A stretch of DNA of 17,179 nucleotides, from assembly GCA_947627335.1 (NCBI GenBank), contig CANQVQ010000029.1:1-17179 (forward strand). Direction: 5' to 3'. Positions 14,388-17,179 of this stretch are shown piece by piece; positions within the stretch are counted from its first letter, which is position 1; every line of letters starts with the position of its first letter. The position numbers and the translations under genes are program-made. Below the pieces are notes generated by a model. That model ran no database searches. It saw only the letters and a program-made list of their open reading frames with translations, and was not told the DNA's origin. Origin of the DNA: an uncultured Clostridia bacterium. Its GTDB lineage: Bacteria; Bacillota; Clostridia; Oscillospirales; CAG-382.

Positions 14388-16067
14388 ATGCAGATGCAAG
14401 ACCTGGAAAACGAAGTCGAATTCCTGCTGCGGGCCGCCCTGCGCAAGTGCGGTCGCCTGCACGACGCGGAGGACCTGACGCAGGAGACCCTCCTCGCCGC
14501 CGTGACCTACCTCGCCAAAGGCGGGGAAATCCGCGACGGGCGCGCATGGCTGTTGACCGTGCTCAGTCGGAAGTTCAACGACCGGCTCCGGCAGAAGTAC
14601 CGTATGCCGACGGTATCGGTCGGCGAACTGCCCGACGTCCCCGACGAGCGGTCGGACGAACGGTCCGACGAGGCGGAGCAGGTGCGGCGTGCGGTCGCCT
14701 ACCTCGCCGGGACCTACCGCGAGGTCATCGTGCGGCATTACCTGAAAGGGCAGAGCGTCGAGCAAATCGCCAAAGACCTCCGCATCCCGGAGGGAACGGT
14801 CAAGAGCCGTCTGCACCTCGGCAGGGAACAACTGAAGAAAGGATACACCGAAATGGAAAACACGGAAACCTACGCCGAGCAAAGCTACGACCCGATACGG
14901 CTGAACCTTCACAACAGCGGTCTCCCCGGTCTGAACGGGGAACCGTACTGCCTTCTCGAAACCGACCTGCTCGCCCAGAACGTCCTCTGGTACGCCTACC
15001 CCCATCCGGCGACCGCCGCACAAATTTCCCGTGCCCTCGGCGTGCCGACCGCCTACGTCGAGCCGGTCCTCCGCAAACTGACGGACGGCGAACTGATGAA
15101 GCAGGTCGGGAACCGATTCTACACGGATTTCATGATCTCCACCGTCGAGGACCGGGAAAAGTACGTTCCCGCCCAAAAACAGTTCGTTCACGACAACTTT
15201 CCGCTCTTCCGCCGTCGGCTGGAGGACTGCCTGCGCATCCTGCGCGCACAGGCGTTCTACGACCGGCTCTCCCCGGACGCGAGGAACGGGTTGGAACTGT
15301 ACGCGGTCTTTCACGCCCTCGACTACGGGACTTTCAACGCGATCGGAAACGCCTTTCACGCCGAGCAGCGCTGCCCGGAGCGCCCGAACGGGGGACGCTG
15401 GATCGCGTTCGGGGACGTCCTGCCCCGGAATTTCGATCACACCGCGCACCCCGACCTGTACACGCACGCCTATTCCGGCGAGCGCGGGGCGAAGTTCGAC
15501 GGATTTGCGGGCAACGGTTCCGTCGAACTCCGCATTTACGGCGCCGACGGGTTCCCCTGCCTATATTACAGTTCCTCCCCGGACTACGCCTTCGCGCCGC
15601 AGCATTCTCTCTCCGACGTGGAGGTCATGAAACTGCTCTACCTTATCCATACGGACACGCCCCCGGAACAGGTCGGCGTCGACCCTGCCTACCTCGGCGC
15701 GCTCCCGCACCTGACCGCGTGCAAACTGTTCCGCGAGGAGAACGGGAAACCCGTCGTGAACCTCCCCGTGCTGACCAAAGAGGAAGCAAATTTCCTGTGG
15801 AACGTCTGCGGGGACGCGACCCGATCGCTGACCAACGACCTCCTCGACCCGCTCGCGGACTTCCTGCGCGGGAAGGCGCAAAAAATCCCCGCCCACCTCG
15901 ACAGCGTGCCGCTGCAAAAGCAGTATCTGAACGCCTCCAGCGCCATCCTGTTCGCGACGGTCCGGGAATGTATGGCGCAAGGGGTCCTGTATGACGGGCA
16001 TTACGACGACGACAGCAACGGCGTCAACCAGCCGCCCTGCCCGATGGTGCTGGTCATCGAAAAGTAG
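14388..16067 (+). CDS. ECF-like sigma-70 family factor with a long C-terminal extension
   Basis: The product is 559 aa; ordinary ECF factors are near 180-200. Region 2 spans about 8-72, with DAEDLTQETLLAAVTYL and AWLLTVLSRKFNDRLRQKY. A linker with DERSDERSDE follows. Region 4 spans about 98-152, with YREVIVRHYLKGQSVEQIAK and IPEGTVKSRLHLGREQLKK. Regions 1 and 3 are absent. The remaining 400 residues include a winged-helix-like stretch (about 200-245: ATAAQISRALGVPTAYVEPV) and domains that I cannot name, probably sensing or autoregulatory. ATG 14388 follows GAGGTG by 6 nt; a GTG at 14325 is in frame but sits in a hairpin. No anti-sigma gene is adjacent and no clear promoter is seen. Confidence 0.85.
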   Translation: MQMQDLENEVEFLLRAALRKCGRLHDAEDLTQETLLAAVTYLAKGGEIRDGRAWLLTVLSRKFNDRLRQKYRMPTVSVGELPDVPDERSDERSDEAEQVRRAVAYLAGTYREVIVRHYLKGQSVEQIAKDLRIPEGTVKSRLHLGREQLKKGYTEMENTETYAEQSYDPIRLNLHNSGLPGLNGEPYCLLETDLLAQNVLWYAYPHPATAAQISRALGVPTAYVEPVLRKLTDGELMKQVGNRFYTDFMISTVEDREKYVPAQKQFVHDNFPLFRRRLEDCLRILRAQAFYDRLSPDARNGLELYAVFHALDYGTFNAIGNAFHAEQRCPERPNGGRWIAFGDVLPRNFDHTAHPDLYTHAYSGERGAKFDGFAGNGSVELRIYGADGFPCLYYSSSPDYAFAPQHSLSDVEVMKLLYLIHTDTPPEQVGVDPAYLGALPHLTACKLFREENGKPVVNLPVLTKEEANFLWNVCGDATRSLTNDLLDPLADFLRGKAQKIPAHLDSVPLQKQYLNASSAILFATVRECMAQGVLYDGHYDDDSNGVNQPPCPMVLVIEK

Positions 16068-16093
16068 TCCTTCCTATAAAAAATCTGTTCTCA

Positions 16094-16135
16094 AACGCAC
16101 GGCGGGTCGTTTTCAAAAGCCCCCGTGCGTTTTTT
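16094..16135 (+). terminator. Intrinsic terminator of the sigma-factor gene
   Basis: AACGCACGG/CCGTGCGTT stem extended by further G-C pairs after a mismatch (16094-16106 with 16120-16131), a loop containing TTTTCAAAAG, then TTTTTCTTT. It begins 26 nt beyond the stop codon. Confidence 0.88.
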
Positions 16136-16152
16136 CTTTCCCGCCTTTCGGG

Positions 16153-16158
16153 TATAAT
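16153..16158 (+). promoter_or_regulatory. Candidate -10 box for the glucan-synthase-like gene
   Basis: A perfect TATAAT lies about 70 nt upstream of the start. The -35 position falls in the T-run of the preceding terminator and is a poor match. Downstream, AATCCAACGG occurs twice in direct tandem (16191-16210), just before the ribosome site AAAGGA. Confidence 0.5.
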
Positions 16159-16227
16159 TCCCAATGTTCCGGTCAACACTAAAGCGAGTAAATCCAACGG
16201 AATCCAACGGGAAAGGATATGTCAGTC

Positions 16228-17179
16228 ATGAGAAACGGTTCCTCGCTTCGCGCAAGGCTTTCCGCCGCCGTTCGTGCGATCCGCGCCAGTATCCGCGAGG
16301 GCGCGCCGGAATGGGTCGCGGACAACTACTACCTGATCGACCGGCAGTACAACGCCGTGCGGAAAAGCGACGGACTGCGTTCCTCCCCGCAGACCGAGTC
16401 CGTCGCCGCCGACTACCTCGCGTCGGTCGGCTGGAAGCTGACGGAGGAAAGCCTGCTCGACTTCCTGCGGGAGCAGTCCGCGCAGACCCCGCTGGAGTCC
16501 GCCGCTTTGAGCGCCGTCCCCGCCATGCTCGCCGCGAACGCGCTTCTGCGGATCGGGGGCATCTGCGAAGGCAAAAAGAACGCTTCCCTCCTGCCGGAGG
16601 CGGTCGGGGTACTGCGGACCGTGCCGGAGCTTTCGGTGTCCGCACTGTTTGAAGCGGCGTGGGAGCCGGAAGGGGTGCTTGCGGAATTCGAGAGCGACTA
16701 CCCGCTCTTTTCCCCGGAGACCAAGGCGGCATATCGCCTCGCCCTCGCAAAGCGGGCGAGGAAAAACAAGCGGAGCGAAGCGAAGGAAGCCGTCGAACTG
16801 GCGGCGGAGGCGAAAGCGAAAAACCGCCCGATCGGGGAACTGCTGTTCCCGCACGGGGCGTCGGTTCGGGGCGTTCTCGTCTGGTGGGGGTGCTTTCTGC
16901 TGCTGTTCGGCGGCGGGAGCGTGCTGTGCGCGTGTGCGTTCGGCTGGCTGACCGTCCCGCTGCTCCTGCCGCTCGCGGAAGGGGTCGCCCCGGTGTGCGA
17001 TCGGCTCGCGTCGCCGTTCCGACGGGAGCACGCCGCCCTGCGGCTGGACCTGCCGTCGGTTCCCGATCGGGCGCGGACGGTGGTCGCCGTGACGACGCTT
17101 TTGCAGGCAAATTCCGACGCGTTCGACCGTCTGGAGCGCTTCTATTATCTGAATCGGGACGAAAATCTCTCCTTCTGCC
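16228..17179 (+). CDS. Cyclic beta-1,2-glucan synthase / GH94-like protein, N-terminal part
   Basis: The gene is open to the window end; 317 codons are visible. The start resembles the NdvB/GH94 family: GAPEWVADNYYLIDRQYNAV (Glu28-Trp29...Asp32-Asn33-Tyr34), then FSPETKAAYRLALAKRARKN (162-180), a hydrophobic double segment (about 215-252, probably two membrane helices), and FDRLERFYYLNRDENLSF near the edge, where the family has a similar LE..YL.N.D.NL.F motif. Full-length members exceed 2000 residues and make or cleave beta-1,2-glucans. Whether this one is a synthase or a phosphorylase-like enzyme cannot be judged without the rest. ATG 16228 is about 10 nt after AAAGGA; the in-frame ATG at 16219 is only 1-2 nt from it and less likely. 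Confidence 0.72.
   Translation, partial: MRNGSSLRARLSAAVRAIRASIREGAPEWVADNYYLIDRQYNAVRKSDGLRSSPQTESVAADYLASVGWKLTEESLLDFLREQSAQTPLESAALSAVPAMLAANALLRIGGICEGKKNASLLPEAVGVLRTVPELSVSALFEAAWEPEGVLAEFESDYPLFSPETKAAYRLALAKRARKNKRSEAKEAVELAAEAKAKNRPIGELLFPHGASVRGVLVWWGCFLLLFGGGSVLCACAFGWLTVPLLLPLAEGVAPVCDRLASPFRREHAALRLDLPSVPDRARTVVAVTTLLQANSDAFDRLERFYYLNRDENLSFC

Noticed and set aside
14037..15467. Open frame of 476 codons on the minus strand, antisense to the sigma factor
   Set aside because: The plus strand encodes recognisable sigma regions with a ribosome site. The antisense frame has no recognisable motif and is expected from GC-rich codon bias.
10264..17179. tRNA genes, insertion sequences or integrase genes
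   Set aside because: I looked for cloverleaf-like sequences, transposase motifs and terminal repeats by eye and saw none.

Overview
The window looks like chromosomal DNA of a GC-rich member of the Clostridia, most likely Oscillospiraceae/Ruminococcaceae-like. This placement is inferred from a dockerin-bearing secreted protein, Bacillota-style extended -10 promoters (TGCTATAAT) with strong AGGAGG-type ribosome sites, the infC-rpmI-rplT operon, and a GH94/NdvB-like glucan synthase. No 16S or other species marker is present, so the name stays tentative.

Left part (1-10460): a complete type I-C CRISPR-Cas locus, all on the minus strand. The order of transcription is cas3 - cas5c - cas8c (with an internal cas11c start) - cas7c - cas4 - cas1 - cas2 - leader - array. 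Cas3 to Cas2 are packed with 4-8 nt overlaps or short gaps and read as one operon from a promoter near 10329-10357. There is no cas6, as expected for I-C, where Cas5c cuts the pre-crRNA. The array holds 37 identical 34-bp repeats and 36 complete spacers of 33-39 nt. It runs off the left edge, so its true length is unknown. Two neighbouring spacers near the left edge are near-identical copies.

Middle (10461-11800): an intrinsic terminator and a minus-strand gene for a secreted protein with a Cys/His peptidase- or amidase-like domain and a C-terminal type I dockerin. This gene has its own promoter. Beyond it lies a gene-free stretch with three copies of a small GTCCGC...GCGGAC hairpin and a homopurine run.

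Right part (11800-17179), plus strand: infC (apparently starting at AUA), rpmI and rplT behind a strong promoter and a roughly 200-nt leader with a terminator/antiterminator pair; rpsU with its own promoter and terminator; a small lipoprotein of unknown function; an ECF-like sigma factor fused to a C-terminal region of about 400 residues; and the 5' part of a large membrane-associated GH94/cyclic beta-1,2-glucan synthase-like gene cut by the window end.

The CRISPR locus is a textbook I-C system and not a new one. The least explained items are the sigma factor with its long C-terminal extension, the infC leader with its AUA start, the two near-twin spacers, and the dockerin protein.
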